Part shown: positions 63,799-64,000 of the stretch, one piece after another
Layout of the letters: each line of letters opens with the position of its first letter
Position numbering within the stretch: the stretch's first letter is position 1
Assembly: GCF_000237085.1 (NCBI RefSeq)
Contig: NC_016627.1
Coordinates: 4,700,001-4,764,000, forward strand
From: Acetivibrio clariflavus DSM 19732
GTDB taxonomy: Bacteria; Bacillota; Clostridia; Acetivibrionales; Acetivibrionaceae
Reading direction: 5' to 3'
DNA: 64,000 bases
Notes under the pieces: model-generated
The model's database searches: none
Seen by the model: the letters and a program-made list of their open reading frames with translations, nothing else
What the model was told of the DNA's origin: nothing
Program-made: the position numbers and the translations under genes

Positions 63799-63874
63799 TG
63801 GTCGGGGTGAGAGGACTTGAACCCCCGGCATCTTGGTCCCAAACCAAGCGCGCTACCAGCTGCGCTACACCCCG
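63799..63874 (-). tRNA. tRNA-Pro (anticodon TGG)
   Basis: A 76-nt cloverleaf: acceptor CGGGGTG/CACCCCG, D-arm AGCGCAGCTGGTAGCGC, anticodon loop TTTGGGA, T-arm with GGTTCAAGTCC and an encoded CCA. Confidence 0.97.
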
Positions 63875-64000
63875 CCGTTTTCGACGACAAAAGAAATTCT
63901 ACTATATTCAACGAATATAAGCAACTCAATTTTTGTATGATTTTTTTAGTTTATGTCATTTATTCTTTTTTTATCTCACTTTTTTTTATTTTATCTACTG

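Overview
The window looks like a chromosome segment of an anaerobic, spore-forming, motile, cellulosome-type Clostridia (Acetivibrio/Ruminiclostridium-like; this placement is inferred). The reasons are an AT-rich base composition, strong AGGAGG-type ribosome binding sites, a sporulation gene (yyaC), a type I dockerin protein at the right end, a B. subtilis-like late flagellar gene order, rubredoxin and clostridial regulators. No rRNA, CRISPR array or prophage is visible.

Left part (1-14.7 kb): a LexA-like protein that seems unable to self-cleave, leuB, an AraC regulator, an ECF sigma factor with an overlapping membrane anti-sigma factor, a small secreted protein, a GAF-thiamine-diphosphate enzyme fusion, a SpoIIAA-like protein, a UPF0316 membrane protein and a membrane-anchored alpha/beta hydrolase. 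A 1.93-kb, relatively GC-rich insertion sequence (11792-13718, 6-bp target duplication) splits a corA magnesium transporter gene whose M-box riboswitch and terminator are still intact.

Centre (14.8-43.3 kb, all minus strand): one long late-flagellar and flagellin-glycosylation locus. In transcription order it reads yvyF, flgM, flgN, an flgK carrying a von Willebrand A domain, a normal flgK, flgL, a DUF6470 gene, fliW, csrA, three tandem flagellins, a MAF glycosyltransferase, a small unknown gene, a second MAF, then pseB, a methylase, pseF, pseH, an acyl carrier protein, an FkbH-like protein, pseI, a formyltransferase, a PIG-L deacetylase, pseG, pseC and an SDR, ending with flaG, fliD, fliS and a FliT/FlgN-like gene. 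It encodes the whole UDP-GlcNAc to CMP-pseudaminic acid route plus tailoring enzymes that point to an unusual decorated pseudaminic acid, two transferases to attach it, and the filament proteins that receive it. FliW and CsrA probably control flagellin translation.

Right part (43.3-64 kb): comFC, mscS, a 40-aa AgrD-type peptide next to an AgrC-like receptor without a kinase domain and without agrB, a class I amidotransferase-like hydrolase, a STAS protein, rubredoxin, an IS200-type element with a ribosome-site-sequestering leader hairpin, yyaC, a PAS-SpoIIE phosphatase, a secreted amidase-domain protein, rpmE, a rho with a very long charged insertion, a cysteine-rich unknown, tRNA-Thr and tRNA-Val, a cobalamin-riboswitch-controlled btuFCD-type ABC importer, a dockerin-CotH protein and tRNA-Pro.

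The most unusual items are the VWA-bearing FlgK, the AgrD/kinase-less receptor pair, the FkbH/ACP and deacetylase/formyltransferase additions to the pseudaminic acid locus, and the IS-broken corA behind an intact riboswitch. Coordinates of starts were adjusted to ribosome binding sites where these were clear.
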